From NCBI RefSeq assembly GCF_017562075.2, contig NC_054082.1, positions 28,340,231-28,404,230 on the forward strand: a stretch of 64,000 nucleotides of DNA, read 5' to 3'. The position numbers and the translations under genes were made by a program. The DNA is from Anopheles merus (taxonomy: Eukaryota; Arthropoda; Insecta; Diptera; Culicidae). The first letter of the stretch is position 1; the number at the start of each line of letters is the position of its first letter. Of this stretch, positions 11,553-25,500 are shown piece by piece. The notes beneath the pieces were generated by a model. It was not told the DNA's origin, searched no databases, and saw nothing but the letters and a program-made list of their open reading frames with translations.

Positions 11553-14500
11553 CTCTACCCCTCGCTCTTTTCTCAGTTCAATTGGGTCACCGCTAACTCT
11601 GGTGTACTGGTTCGGTTTTTCGCACTAAGTGTAACCATTCTTCTTACCTATAATGTGCTGCGTGTTCTCGCACGCATCTCCCAACGGCTTGCGCTAAGAA
11701 AAGCGTGACGGGGCTTGTGTATCACTAGCAAAACGTATGCAGCAAAGTTAACGCTTACTTACACATCTAAACAAAGCAACAAATAACAGCTTCTTCGACT
11801 TCTTCCACTTCTTACACCAAAGTTTAATTAGCAACTAAGAATGTAAAAACCATTGCACGCATGTTTGTCTCACGCCCTTGATTTGTTCAAATAGGGTGTA
11901 AGCAGCAGCTGCAGTAAACCATAGTGGCGACTTCTACAGGCAACAGGCAGCCAACCAAAACCAACTAAAATTCTTTAATATGGCAACGTAACTCCATTCT
12001 CCCATTTTCCCGTTGCTTGGTGACCTTAAATGTTGTTTTTTTAAACGGTCGGAAGTGTGTGTGTGTGTGCGCACGTGAATTTACGTCTTATTTAATTAGA
12101 TAACAGATTGGTCTACCCATCCAAAAAATGAAAAAAAACTAATACATCATGCTAAGTAGAATTGGATACTACCAATGGAAATACTGATACTGCGCTCGTC
12201 CATGCCCACTATCAGGCTAGCGCTTGGTAAGTTACCGAGCAGAAAGCGAACAGCGACGAAACTCATCACCAGCACCAGGACCCAACAGGGGCATATTCTC
12301 TAATCTGGCGTACTATAAATCCTCGCCACAACTCGGTTCCAATCTCACACACCAGCTAATCCTCTAGTGACACATGATTTGCACACTCAACTTTGCACAT
12401 ACGCTCTGCTGCTGATGCTCTGATACCTGGTTGACTTAGAACGGACAAGATAGTACCCCAGGCTTTGGCCTATGGCTGTCTTCCACTAGTGCCTTTTAAC
12501 GATTATAAATCTTTCACCAACGCCACCGTGTATGTTTGGCCGTCTGTATACAGGGAGCTCCAATGTTTAAGCCATCCGTCCACCACTGTGTGGGCTCAAT
12601 TGTTTTGTGAGCAAATCTAGGGCGCCATCAGCCGTTACGGCTGATCTCTCAAGCTGTGTGTTTAAACTCCACAACCCACGGCGCATCCCATTTATCACGT
12701 TCTAATGCTTCGTACAACAAATCCGCATACATACTCCACATACACACACACATACACACACCCAGGCCAAACACAATGTGACACACAGTGTGAGATAATG
12801 TGGCCGAGGGTGGTCGTACTGCTAGAACCCGTAAAGCACACATCACTTTTTTGCTTTTCAACCGGCCCTCTCCGATTGGTCCAATTAAACGTTTGCAGCA
12901 CATTCTGGCCGCTCTGGCATTTTAATAAGTACTTGTCTATTAATCAATCTGTCTCGTAGCTCGTAGACTTACGACTCGATGCCTCTGATCAATCGCATCT
13001 TTTCGTGTCGAATGGAACTCAGTGTTCACTTGGGTGTTGGGCTGAGACTAAGCAACTTGCTAAGATCTACAAAAAACGGTCTAGTCTTTTTAGAACAGGG
13101 ATTTTGTTTGCGCACCAAAAAAAAAACATATAGTTGAAAAAGTTGAATGGCTAATGTGCGAATGGGTGCCACTGTTTACTTATGCGTTAGAATCACCTCG
13201 AGAAGCTCTGATCTTCACGCTGTCAGGCGACCAAGAGCATCATGCTTTCCTCCGATCAAAAGATGCTAATTGAACAGTGGAACAGATCTGGGTGATAGCT
13301 TCTTCGGCGCTTTATAATGATCTCATAGATCTCCAACTCACAGATGATCGATAAAGACAGCGTCATATGGCTTTGAAAAATGGGAACCTGTTTTTGTTTT
13401 GTAAACGCAACTCCACCAAGCATCAACTATGTGCAAACGGCTGTGTTAAAACTGTTGGCTTGGTTCCCCTCCGTTGTGATCATCACACGCGGGACCTGTT
13501 TTGGTCGAGATTTTGGAGTGGTAGAACTAACACACTAACTACATGGAACAAACAAAACTACGTCTGGCAGGGTTAATTACTCCGATCAACACAACACAAA
13601 ACTGTCTACTCCTCCGCGAATCTCCGTCATCGATGACGTCTTTATCCCTGTTTTGATGGCGTATTCGCTGACGTCAGGATGTTAGCTGCATCATGTCCCC
13701 TTTCGATGCCCGATGCACTAAGATGTAGTAACATCGTCACAACCCCCTTCACCTCGTCATCTACAACGGGCCGGAACCGGAGGAGCATCGTGCAACCGAT
13801 CGTCGGTGCAATTTGGAGTTCGATTATTGTCATTTCCACAAACCAATCTTCCTTGGGGCCTGCGCGCGCTCGCGGGTGGGACCACACTACTGGGGCGGGG
13901 GAGAAGATTGGTTCAAAATATGGTTCCGGCCGCTGTCGTTGCCATCATCCACCTCGCAAACAACGCTTACAAACATCAAAAACAAGAACAGTAACATCAA
14001 CAGCAACACCGTCAACCGCCGGAACGTGCCCTCGGGCTCGCGTGGGTCGCGTGTGGTTTGTTTTCCACTGAAACACAACCACAACAAAAAAACAAACCAA
14101 ATCGTCATCAAATTATCCTCATTTTGACCCACCATACCGTTGGGGGGAGCAGGGTAAAGGAAGAAGTTGGGGGAGATAATAATGTCATGCTCATGAAACA
14201 CGTATTTAACAAGAAATAACAATTAGTGAACATGATATCGATAAATCGGTGACGTCGTCGATGGGGCCCCGCGTAGGCTCTTCAGAGTGTTGTTTCGGTT
14301 TTCTTTGGTGATTTGTTGGTTACATGTGTGTGTCGTAGCTGTTTGTATTCCGACAGTCAATCCCCCGAAGGTAGCCCTTGAACGATACCGATCAAAAGTG
14401 TGCAAAAAAGCAGCAACAGCTACAACACATCCAACCGCACCGTCATCGTGAAGGGCGCGCGAACCTGCCACATCGATCACGTTGCTTGAGTAGATTCGAT

Positions 14501-17333
14501 TCGGAATGGATGGGCCCGAGCAAGATGGGCTGTGGACTGGAAGGCTGGATTCCTTGAATCGAAGCGCGCAATTAGCTAAAGGGCAAACTGATCGCGCACA
14601 CAAGCATTCCCGACTGACATTTCGATTCTCCGATGTAACGCCCAATGCTGACGGTCTTCCTCCCCCCCCCCCCTTATCACATCTAAATAATGACCCTCCG
14701 GATATTCCTGCTCGCACCTCCCGGAGAACCGGGATGAGCGACATTATGATCTTTTCCGAATGCAAATGCCGCCGCTGCCGCCACCATTACGTAGCGCTCG
14801 TACGGGTGAGCCTTCCGTAACTGTTACTGCTGTTACACGCGTCTCATTACATCAACCGCGCTTTGATCGTGTCGTGTCACCTTCCAGCGACGCATTCCAC
14901 ATCACAGCCGGAGACTTTAAACTGCTTCGGCAACACCGGAGAGGATAGGACGGTCGAGAGACACCCGCGTTCGAGATAATGGGCGATGGAATTCTTTTCC
15001 TTCCTTCCTCCAGGCAAGATAACACACACACACATGCTCAGACGGTGAGCGATAGCCAGTCGCTTGCTGCTGGTGCGCGCAGGGGCACCGTGTAATCCAT
15101 GCATGGCAAATTTGTCAACCCTTTCTGTGACATCAAGAGCAAGAGCACGACGGCCAACGATAGGCGAAAACCCCGGGGAGAGCTCCCTTGCGTTAGTCCC
15201 CGTTCCACCATGAGATGAATGGGAGTAGGGGAAGTAGGGGCGAGACTGGAAAGCAAAAATAATGAGTGATAAGCGTCCGAAATGTGCGCTGGCGCCATAA
15301 TTGTCAACGTCAAGATTATGGGACGCGCTGGCAGCAAAGCAAAAGAAGAAGAAAAAACAGCGAAGAACAGGGGAGGAATATAGATCGGACAAAGCAACTT
15401 CACCCCATCCGCCATCCAAGCCTTTCCGGCTGGCTATCTTTTCGAGGGGCCACCTACGTCACACCGCAGTCATATGAATGAACATTATCTCACACGCACC
15501 CGCCGTATGCCGTGTCTGCTAGCACACTAACCGGCGTCATGGTGGCCCCAAGGCGGTCCCTCCGCTCGGTCGCCGAATAATTGATCGGGAGACTCTCCAA
15601 ACAGGTCCGTACGGGCGTGTCCCACGGCATGGCGGGGTGGGTCCCCATAAACAAATAAATCAAACGGGGGCCGTACCAATCGATTGAGTAGCGTATTGGG
15701 GAAGCTTAAATACCGGACTATCCTCCTGCTTCTGCTTCTTCCCCGTCGCCCTTGCCATGGGCGTGATGCTAGATGGGCTTAACTAGCGCTGTATAACTCA
15801 GGATCTAATTGATCGGTTTGATAAAGTTGATATAAGCCATCTCTCTTCCCATCATCATCATCATCGTCATCATCTCGTGTTCTTGTCGTGCTGTGCTATG
15901 GGTGGCCAATGGACTGATCAGCAGTCGGGCGCAAGTGGAGTGGGCGCAGACTCAGTCAAAAACTGAGTCTTGCAACAACGACAACAGTCTTGTGGGGCCC
16001 AAGTCATCCGGCGTCGCCCGAGAATTAGATTAGCCTTCGTAACAATGGCTTCATTTCGGCTGATTCATATGCCCCATCGTCATGCTGCCTCTGCCATGTT
16101 CGGCAATTGAAACGAACTCCTTCTCTCGTTTACCTATCAGCAATCGGACACTACTCCGGGTGCGTGTCATGTCGACCACGACTGCGACGGAGATGATGGT
16201 CTAGAAGATGGAAAAAAGTAAGCCGCAAGCTTCGGAACGGCAAGATCGTATCACCGGAAGAGTGGCCTTTTTTTAAAGCAAACATGTGTTCAATGCTTCG
16301 CCGCATCATCACAGCCAGACTTCAACATGGTGGTGCTGTGTGCGAGTTTCGATTGATTATTGGGCGATGGTGCGATGGTGGTGCATTATAAGGGCTTAGT
16401 TTTTCCTAACAGACCCGCAGCGAGCCCGAGCACAACTGGTAACAACTACAGGCGATATCGAGGAACATTAACAGCAAAAATGATATTCGCCTACTGGGAT
16501 TGATGTATCCCATGCTTAACCTCCCAAAAAAAAAAAAACGGTACACCGAATAACTTCCTATCGTCTCAATATTCTGCGCTTCGCGATCTGCTGCTTAGCA
16601 AACAAAACGATCCCGATCGGGTGACAGTGTCGCCGTCTATTGTTTTACTAGAGCTAGCTGACTTAGATATGATCCTACATCCTACGGGGTCGAGTACGAC
16701 TCAGTAGACGGCCGTGGGAAGTAAAAGCGACATTAAACTCCGAACCGAAGATTCAAAAAAACATACATACACAACACCATGCACGGAACGGATAATAATG
16801 ATATTGCATACGGGTTGGCTCTTCTGGCCCTTTCCCCCTTACCCCTGCCCTTATCTTATTTGATCGTTACTACACCATTTTCTGTGTTACAAATTTTCCA
16901 CAGCCACCACTGTAGGGACCTGCCCTACGGCACAACAGTATCGCACGATATTGCCTAGCGTTATTGCCACTGTGTCACGCTCTGATGACACTAAAAACTC
17001 AGTAATACGGGCCTCTAGCACAATTGTGCACACATACAACGACACACGCACATGCTCGATCATCTAACTTTACGCGTTTGTTCTGCTGTCCAACTCCCTC
17101 GGAACCTGCACCATGCGCGACATGCTTTACACGTGTTTCGTATTACATATTCTGTGACCAAACGATCGATCCCGCGTAATTACCACTTTAGCGATCAAAT
17201 TGATTCATTTAACGATATTTGTCGTGTGTGCATGTTTTTTCATGCTTTCTTCCTGGCAGGCTCATAGTACTTACAAGTGATAGATTTCGGTTCGCTCATG
17301 CCTCTGCCGGTCCATGCACTTTTGATACGTTTT

Positions 17334-17502
17334 TCAATACGTTCTAACAGACTGTTGGGGTGCGCTTTTCTGCTGGCTGCTTGTATGATGGAGATGATGA
17401 CGCTGCTGCTGCTGATGAAGATGATGATGATCTGGTTGAAGATGATGAGGCTGATGTTGTTGTAGCAGCAGTTCCGCCAGCGGCTGTATCGGTTCGACCG
17501 AA

Positions 17503-17537
<35 letters not shown>

Positions 17538-17576
17538 ATGCTCCCTAGTAAAAGTAGTAGTACCGACCACTAGTAG
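17334..17576 (-). other. In-frame Gln/His-rich open stretch after the Usf stop codon
   Basis: Directly downstream of the Usf TAG (17579-17577) and in the same frame, 80 sense codons follow before a TGA at 17336-17334. The translation begins LLVVGTTTFTREH, then an eleven-residue Gln run, then His/Gln-rich sequence ending SVRTY. The stop is followed by C (TAG-CTA), one of the leakier contexts known in insects. It may be a readthrough extension, or 3' UTR whose CAG/CAT repeats keep frames open by chance. Confidence 0.35.
17503..17540. repeat. (CTG)n/(CAG)n trinucleotide run
   Basis: About eleven consecutive CTG units on plus (CAG on minus), just downstream of the Usf stop, with further CTG/GATGAT patches at 17381-17460. 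On the minus strand it encodes the Gln run of the candidate extension. Confidence 0.9.
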
Positions 17577-19564
17577 CTACGACTCGAGCTTCACGTTCGT
17601 TTCGAGCGCAAACTGGAGCTGCGTCTGGAGCCGCTTGTTCTCCGCCAGCAGCTGGTTGATGCTTTCCTTTAGCTGCAGGTTCTCCAGCAGTATCTGGTCC
17701 TTTTCTGCAAGGCACTCGGTCAGCTTGTCGCTGGTGTCTTTCAACCGCGTAATGTACTCGCACGCTTTCGCCAGGATGCCGCCCTTCGACAGGTTCTCGC
17801 CCTGGCCGCCATTGTTCTGCTTGTTCTGCGTCTCGGACGACGGGCTGTTCATGTGCTCGGCGGGGATGATTTTGTTCAGCTCGTGGATCCAGTTGTTGAT
17901 TTTGTCCCTCCGCCGTCTCTCGATCTCGTTGTGGTTCGCCCTTCGCCGATCATCGCGCTGTTGCTGTGAGTGAGAAGAAGTGGAGAACCGTCAGCGAAAA
18001 GTGGTATTTTGGGGGATATTTTTTTTGTTAGAAATGTAAGAAATGATTGAACTTGATTAACGATCCACAACCGAAACGACCCACAAAAGTATGCCATTCT
18101 GTGGTTTTGATAATCGTGTGCTGTGATGATGATGGTATCAACCGTTCCACGACGTCGATCACGTTTTTCCAGCCGCTTCTCCCATTTCTAATCGACTTTG
18201 TCAACGAGCCCGCACGTTCGAAAAAAAACGCCCTCCCAACCCTCTGATAATGCTGATTGATGCCAACGGCGGCCCGGCTTGCCCACGGCATAATCTAGCA
18301 GCCCATCCACATCCCATTTATTACTATCGGTACCGACGCACACCAGCCCAAACCACCGGATCTGTGTATGTGTGTCCTTTTGGTTGGTTGTACAGAAACT
18401 CCGACCAGCAGCCCTAGCCAACCCTAAGGAGGTGGTGTGGTGGAGCCAAGCAAAGAGGACCACCACCAGCCACCAGCAAGCGTTCCTTCTCCTCGTGCCA
18501 CTTTTGGCGCAAAAGCGCAACCGCAACGCACCACCCCTATTGCGCACTCCTCCTAGTACTGTCGCTGACTGGTCATTTATCTCCAGCGCGACTTGTGCGA
18601 CATGCGATTTTTTTTTGTTTTGTTCGTTTTCGTTGCTGTTTCTCGCACTATTTCATTCACCTTGGCGCGGCATCGATGCATACGCGGGTTGCGTGGTTTT
18701 TATGCGCTCTTTGATAGTGTATTGAGCTGCGCGCGCGCGCGAGCACCAACGGCCGATGCCGCCGATCGGCAAGTTCAAATAACCAGTTTCGGTTAGTACC
18801 GGAGGAGAGTCCTCGTCGTCGTTGTCGACACCGTCACCGTGCCCGGGGGCGGCAAAAGGTAGTGAAGCCCAACAGCAACAAAAAAGCACTACTGCTGCAG
18901 CTACTACTACACACGTACACACACACATATTGGCATGGTCGGCATGGCCATCCTTGTCCCCCCAGACGCCTGGTACGTGTTCTTGACGAGATCGATCGGA
19001 TAGATCTACTCGCGCGTTGTGACTACCAAGATGGTGGCCACTCGTTCCACTAGCGACCTCTCTGCATGGATGGTATGTTACCGTATGCACTTGTATGTGT
19101 GTGTATGTGTGTGTGCGCACGCATGGCAGTCATTTACACTCCCGGCGAGTGGAAGTAAATCGTTTGATCGATCGGAAGCAGGCTGCCGGCTGGCAAGCCA
19201 GTGTGTGACAGTGGTGCTGGTTAATTGCTAATTAATGCCCTCTGTCGCGCGCTCCGTCACCGGTCTAATCGAAAACGTCAGAGGTTAAAAGGCCACCCCA
19301 GGGTGGAAGGGTATCAGGTGTATGCGCGTGTGACAAGTAACCGAAGAAATATAGAACGAGGTAGCTTAGACACTGCGACACCTCCAACTGCCTGCGAAAG
19401 GGCCAAAGAGAGAAGGAGGAGGTCGGCCAGGGCGTGAGAATACACGACCCGTGTACGCCTTCACCCCCTCTCAGGAAGCCCTATGCCGAAACTTCTGACA
19501 ATCTTGAATGACCCCGTACGAGCGTACCATTCTTCTTCCAGCATCTCCAGGGTGCAAACGAGCA

Positions 19565-19596
<32 letters not shown>

Positions 19597-22500
19597 GGAG
19601 AGGGGAAATGAGACCCTCTGATTAGTCGATAGCCTTGAACTTTATCGATGCATGCAATTGGGTGGTGCGTGCGGGCGTGCGTGCAGCCTGCTTCAATAGA
19701 AATCGAATGTAGCAACCGCGTGCGCTGCTTCAGAAGAATTCCCAGCAATTGCTTGTGCTGCTGCTGGTGCCTCTGCTGCAAGCGATCTATCTAGGTCCGA
19801 CCGGGAGAGGGACACTAGACGCCCGGTGACCAGACGGCACCATTCTCTCTGCCGAAGCGTGTATTCTTGGGCTCCTTCTTCGTGGGTCGCTACCAACACC
19901 AACCACCAACCACCATCACCGGCGGGGTAGGTCATACCGGTGACTTTCGCTTTACGTCGTCGGCCGATGTTGATGTTTTAATTATTCATGTCAAGGTTCG
20001 CACAGTGTGAGCGGTTGCGAGCGCGCACGCGCCCGCCTGCGGTGCAAGCTCCGGTGGGCATCGGAGTGGCATGGAAACAAATCAAAGCAGGTGAATGAAT
20101 GAGCAGCAGAGCGCACACTTGTAAGCTATCGGAGGGCACCGCGACATCTATCTGCGGGGCTGCCGCGGGTCAAAGGGTTTGCCAGAGGGTAAGAACGTTC
20201 TTAACTCCACGGCACATCACCCGTCCCCATCGTGCGAAGTGAACTTTAAGCTAGGAGCTGCTCGTAGGCGATAGGATCGGTCAGACGACTTCATTGAGCG
20301 TAAAAAGGGATAGGTTAGGTTGTATTGATCGTGATCGGTAGGGTGTTGTTTTGCAGTTCGTTCACTATTGAAGGATTTGTTGGAGACATTCACAAATAAA
20401 AATGACTCATGTGTTCAGCTGCTGCTCGAAAGTACGCGGGCTTTTGCTCAGTTTACTGATATCTCAGATGACAATTTGGGATTTGCGAGATCACAAATCT
20501 AAATGAAATTTCCATTTACTCATATCGAGCATCTCAGTTAAGTACACAAGCTTTGTAAATAATCAAGAGCATAGTCAAAATTTCAGTTGTTCGGATTTCG
20601 ATTATTAAAAGCCAGATGTATGGCAAATATTTTAGAGAGTTGATGATAGGATTCAAACATACACACGAAAACAGCATCTCGTCAGAGAGAGGATGACTCG
20701 TTGTTTCCAATTTTGCATGACAAGGTAGGCGATTGACGGTATACAGTAGTGATAAGACTTATCAACTGGCCTCCACGTGTATGTGGCTTGTCATCGTTGG
20801 ATGATTTCTTGTAGCGGCACAATACCGCCAGCCTTTTTCCTACACAAACAATGGAAATAGGGTAATCACACTCCGAAAGGTAGAGCAGCAGCAGAAATAA
20901 TTTATCCAAAGGGTTTGCTGCGCGTGTCTCATTTGCATCCTTGCTACATGTGCGCAAATTATTAAATTATTCTTAAATGCTACAGACTTAACAACTCATA
21001 TCTCACCAACGGCCTCGGTCAATGCCATAGCTACGTTGATCCACTGTCACTCGATCACCAAGAGCCTGTTGTGCTCTTCGATGCCCCGACGTCCTAGAAC
21101 CATCGAAAAATGGACACAATTACCAAGGGGCGCACAAGCGTGCGGCACCCGCTAAACACCGGAAAACCCTGACACTCGATTAGAGCAGCCTGTTGGGGTG
21201 GCGTGTGGCCACCGTGTGGCACATTGTAGATAAGCAAAAGGGACAGATGAGGGAGGCGATGATGGGTGCCGGACAAAACCAGATCACAGCCCAAAACAGT
21301 CCAAGGATAGATATTCCATCCTGGGGCCCGTGCGGGCCCTATCTTTCGCTCCACTGCCTCCATTGCCCCCTCCCACATTGTGATATTAATAGTGAAGCTC
21401 GTTAAGCAGCAGGTAGCGCCTTGCTGTGATCGCGTTGCCACGCCGGTATTGCGCCGCGCGCGACAACGGCTGCGCGGCTGCTGCGCTGGCTCACATTGTT
21501 GCGTTATCGTCCGTGCTTTTTTGCATGTCTGATGTAATGCGACAATCATACGCCCGGGGCCGACTCCCTGCCTCCATTTTCCGCGTGGAACGGCCCCTGA
21601 GGACCGAGCACCCATCGAGCGGCGTAAAGTGAAATCGTATTGTGAGGTTTTTTGTTCGATCAATCTCACTGCCCCGTGGACTGTGCTAACACGAATTTGT
21701 ACAGCGAATTAGTACGGGTCCACTAAAAACGTTTTATTTGCTCTAGATCGGATGGGAAGAGCGGAGGGGGGGGGGTTGGTAGGTTGTACAGGTAAAAGCA
21801 TAGCAGCAACATAACCTTCTAATGAAAAATGGTGGCACCATCGTGTGGCAGCGATCGCCGCGAAGGGGAGAGATCGAGCTGTCAGCAAAACGATTAGGAC
21901 AGATCAGTTGAAAAGCCGCATGCATGAGGTTGGCGAGTGGGAGAGACGCAAAGGGCCACACTCCAGCTATAATATGATCGCCACCACCACCACCGCCTCC
22001 ACCAACTTCACGGCTCAAACTTCCCCACCATCCGTGTCTTTCATCTCTTTTCCGCAGAAATTACGAACGGCCGTAGTGCCTCCCTTCTCGCCTGCCACTA
22101 GGGCGCGATGATGATGACAGTGACAACGACCAAAGCCGTACGATAATGATAATTTGAATATCAACAATACAATACCATCTCTTCCCCTATCTTTCTCTCT
22201 CTCTTTCGGTGCAGTTCCGTCCGTGGTTACAGTTTCCCTTCGGCTCAATCTTTGCGGCGGGCAGTTTTTCCTACCCCTTCGGCAGGGGACAGGCCACATC
22301 TGTTTACGAACCGTGTGTGCGGGGGGTTGTGTGGCAAAAGTGTAATTTTTCGTTTACGTAAGTGCCCCTCACGCGCTCGTGTGTGGAAACGCGGCCTCGC
22401 GGCCACCGACGCACACACACACACACACGCTTTGCTGTCACCAAGGCCAGTGCTTTGATGGACAAAAAACAAAACAAAAATAGAAGCAGTAAATGTTCTT

Positions 22501-25500
22501 GATAACAGACACACTGAGGGCGCAGCGGTTTCGGAGGGTTCTTGTTTCGCACAGGCATGAGTCCGGGTTAGGCCACATTCTTGAGCGCAACCCCGTACAC
22601 CCGCCGCGTTTGGCTTTCCCCGCTGTTGGGACATCCCCTGCTGCGAGGGACAGGAAATCGAGGCTTTCCGATACGCATGACGGTGGGATGATTTGATTGT
22701 GGTAAAGGCGTCTTTTTTGCTTCTTATTTTGCAACTCGCAAACGACACTCGAAGGCGGCGACTGGACCTTGGGACTTGACCGGGTCGCATCGGTTGCCCA
22801 ATGCCCGTACCGTCCCAAACCCTGCTCCGGATCAGGATGATGATGATGATGATGATGACGATGAGAAGAAAGTGTTTTAACACTCCATTGCAGATAAGAT
22901 AAGGATAAGAACGGACAAACACCAACCAAACAGTGGCCCGTTGGCCGGTGTGAGTGTGCGCGGCGTCCACCGACGTGATGGGTCACACATGGCAAGCGTC
23001 AGAGCACATTCATCGAGGTTACACACGCTACCGTGACCGCGTTTGGAGTGGGCGCAGCGCACATGCTCAGCCGATGCTAAAGCTAAAGAGGTTGGAAAGA
23101 GCACTGTTTCCTTCGCGCCCAGTGTGCTGCAGTTCTGTTTGTCACCCACTTTTCTTGAGTGTGCTGCAGGCATGCTTCTTGACTTTGGGCTAGTCGGAAT
23201 TTCCACCCTCGCCCGCGTGCATTCATAACTTTGAAGGGCACTCTCACTCGTGTGAATCACACTCTTTGGGGTGTTGTCACTTACCTTTCGATTTAGGTTC
23301 GTGTCACCGTTGCAGTCGGAGGATCGCTGCACCCCCCGGACACTGTTGGCGGAGCGGGACTGTTTTACGTTGTCGTTGTTTTTCTTAAACACTAGAAAAG
23401 AGCCTGCGGGTACGAGAAAGGGAGAGAAAGGAGAGAATGTGCGCTATTAGTGGACGGTTCACACTTACACAGACGGAGACAATAAAAAAAAAAACAATAA
23501 CAGTACACAACCATTCACACATACACACTACAAACAATAAAGAAGCAAGACATTTCTTTTACAGGCAAGAAAGATAACAAAATGTTATAAACTACTCGAA
23601 AATAGAAACAAAAATGCATAAATACACACACACACACATACACACAAATACACACGGATAAAAAGAGAAGGAAACGGAAACGGAACAGAAAAAGAACACT
23701 AAAAAGAAAGAAACAAAACAGTAACACAAAAACAAACAAACAAACAAAACAAAGGTTTCAATTTACATTGACTGGGATCGTTGCTGGAGTTTGTTAGCGT
23801 TGGGTATGGACTAGCTGGAGATCCTGTGATAAAATTAGGTGAATCTAAACTGTCTGCCACTTGTATTAATCTTAGTGCGAGCATTCCTGTGAGAGATGGA
23901 GAATGAAGAAAGAAAGAAGAGAACGGAAAGAAAAAAAAAGGGGAAAGAAAAAAAATAACATGAGAAATTACTGGTCCATCAACAACACGCAAACGTGAAA
24001 CACGGGTGACACGGGTGGTGGTGCGCTGGTGTAGTGTAAACGGCTAAAGGATAGTGGTGGGAAAGTTAGTAGCGGGGGAGAGATGAAGATGGGGAAGAAG
24101 TAAAAGCGAAACCTCAATATCAGCTCGCTCTCGCACCTCTTGCCAGTTTTCTTCTTCTATTTGGCGTTATGTCCTACGCGGACATGCCAGCCTGTCCTCG
24201 AGACTTAATTCATTACCACGCAACCCGGATAGTCGATCCTTGCTATGGGGGAACGGTCCATTGTAGGCTTGAACTCATGACGGACAAGTTATTGAGTCGT
24301 TCGAGTTGACAACTGTACCACGGGACCGCCCAAGTTCTTGCAAGTTTTGAATAATTCAATTCGATTCAATCAATCAATGATCTATAGTTTTTTTTTACTA
24401 AATTCTTGTACACAATGGATTTATTGTCAGAATCACATGTAACTTGTAATTACAGTGAAAGCTCTCTAAGCTGTAGTCTCTTCAAGTTGAATTATTTAAG
24501 GTGAACATTTTGACGGTCCCGGCATATTCCATACATGTAATGTCTCTACAAGGTTAATGTCTCCTGACCTATGCCTGAGGTGAATATTCTCTAAGTTTCA
24601 TATGCAATTTGATAGCCTTAATTCTCTAAGGCTGAAAATACACGCACCGGAATTTCGCGGACACAATTCCGCCTGCTGTCAAACCCGTGCACAAACTGTC
24701 AACAGCCATTTTTTCAAACTGTCACATCCGTGGGTTTTTCAGCATGCGGAATTTTTGGCCAAAAATAAGTTTTGAAAGACAGTTCTCAAAAATATTGGTT
24801 CAAGAATACCTCGGTTTTCTCGTGGTTGTCTTGGATACGTGATCTCAACATGCATATCTCTCTAAACTGACGGTCCCTTGAAGATTCAACTAAGGCATTG
24901 GTCCAATTTTGTTGCGCGCAACATTGTTGCTCGGAAACGTATCGCTGAGGTGGTCTATGAATATTGCTGGCAATATTTCGATTTGACATTGTATAGCGTC
25001 AAAAAGTAGGGCAATGAACAGGTCAGAGTTTATTTTGTATCATTCACTTGCTGAATAAAATGTTGAAAAAATATTATACACTCCAAAAAATGTATTACAA
25101 ATGCTTAAATTCCAAATTTAGTGGATGTCAACAAAACGCTCACTGCTGCTATGTCATTTCATACACCCGATTACAATGGCCAAGGTAAAAAGAAAATGTT
25201 GCCAGACAAAAATCGAATTGGTTTGAATTTGGTCAGCAGCAGTTTTGTGCGCAACAAGATCAGACCAATGCCTTATTTGACTCTTTCTTCTGGGAAGTTA
25301 ACTTTACAAAAGAGGAATTGGACTCTATGGCACCCTTTTTGAACAGGCTGATTAGGAATTCCTATTGGGTTTGTCCAAAAAGGATGGTTTAAAGTTCAAA
25401 TTCCCAACACATAAAATTCATTTCTCGTAAGAAAGAGTCCAGAAAATGTCCCACAATTATGAGAACCTCTGGAATATCCCGTATTTTAACTAGTTCCTTT

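Larger units (their letters stand above)
3586..17333. other. Gene-free stretch between Ptp69D and Usf
   Basis: About 13.7 kb with no exon chain or family match that I can support. It contains microsatellites (listed separately), a CAG/CAA-rich patch at 4427-4455, a T-rich plus-strand segment from about 9400 to 11100, AT-dinucleotide runs near 10440-10465, and a poly-C run at 8280-8293. The part next to 17333 must include the 3' UTR of Usf, whose end I could not locate. Open frames here are built from repeats or begin at non-ATG codons. Confidence 0.5.
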
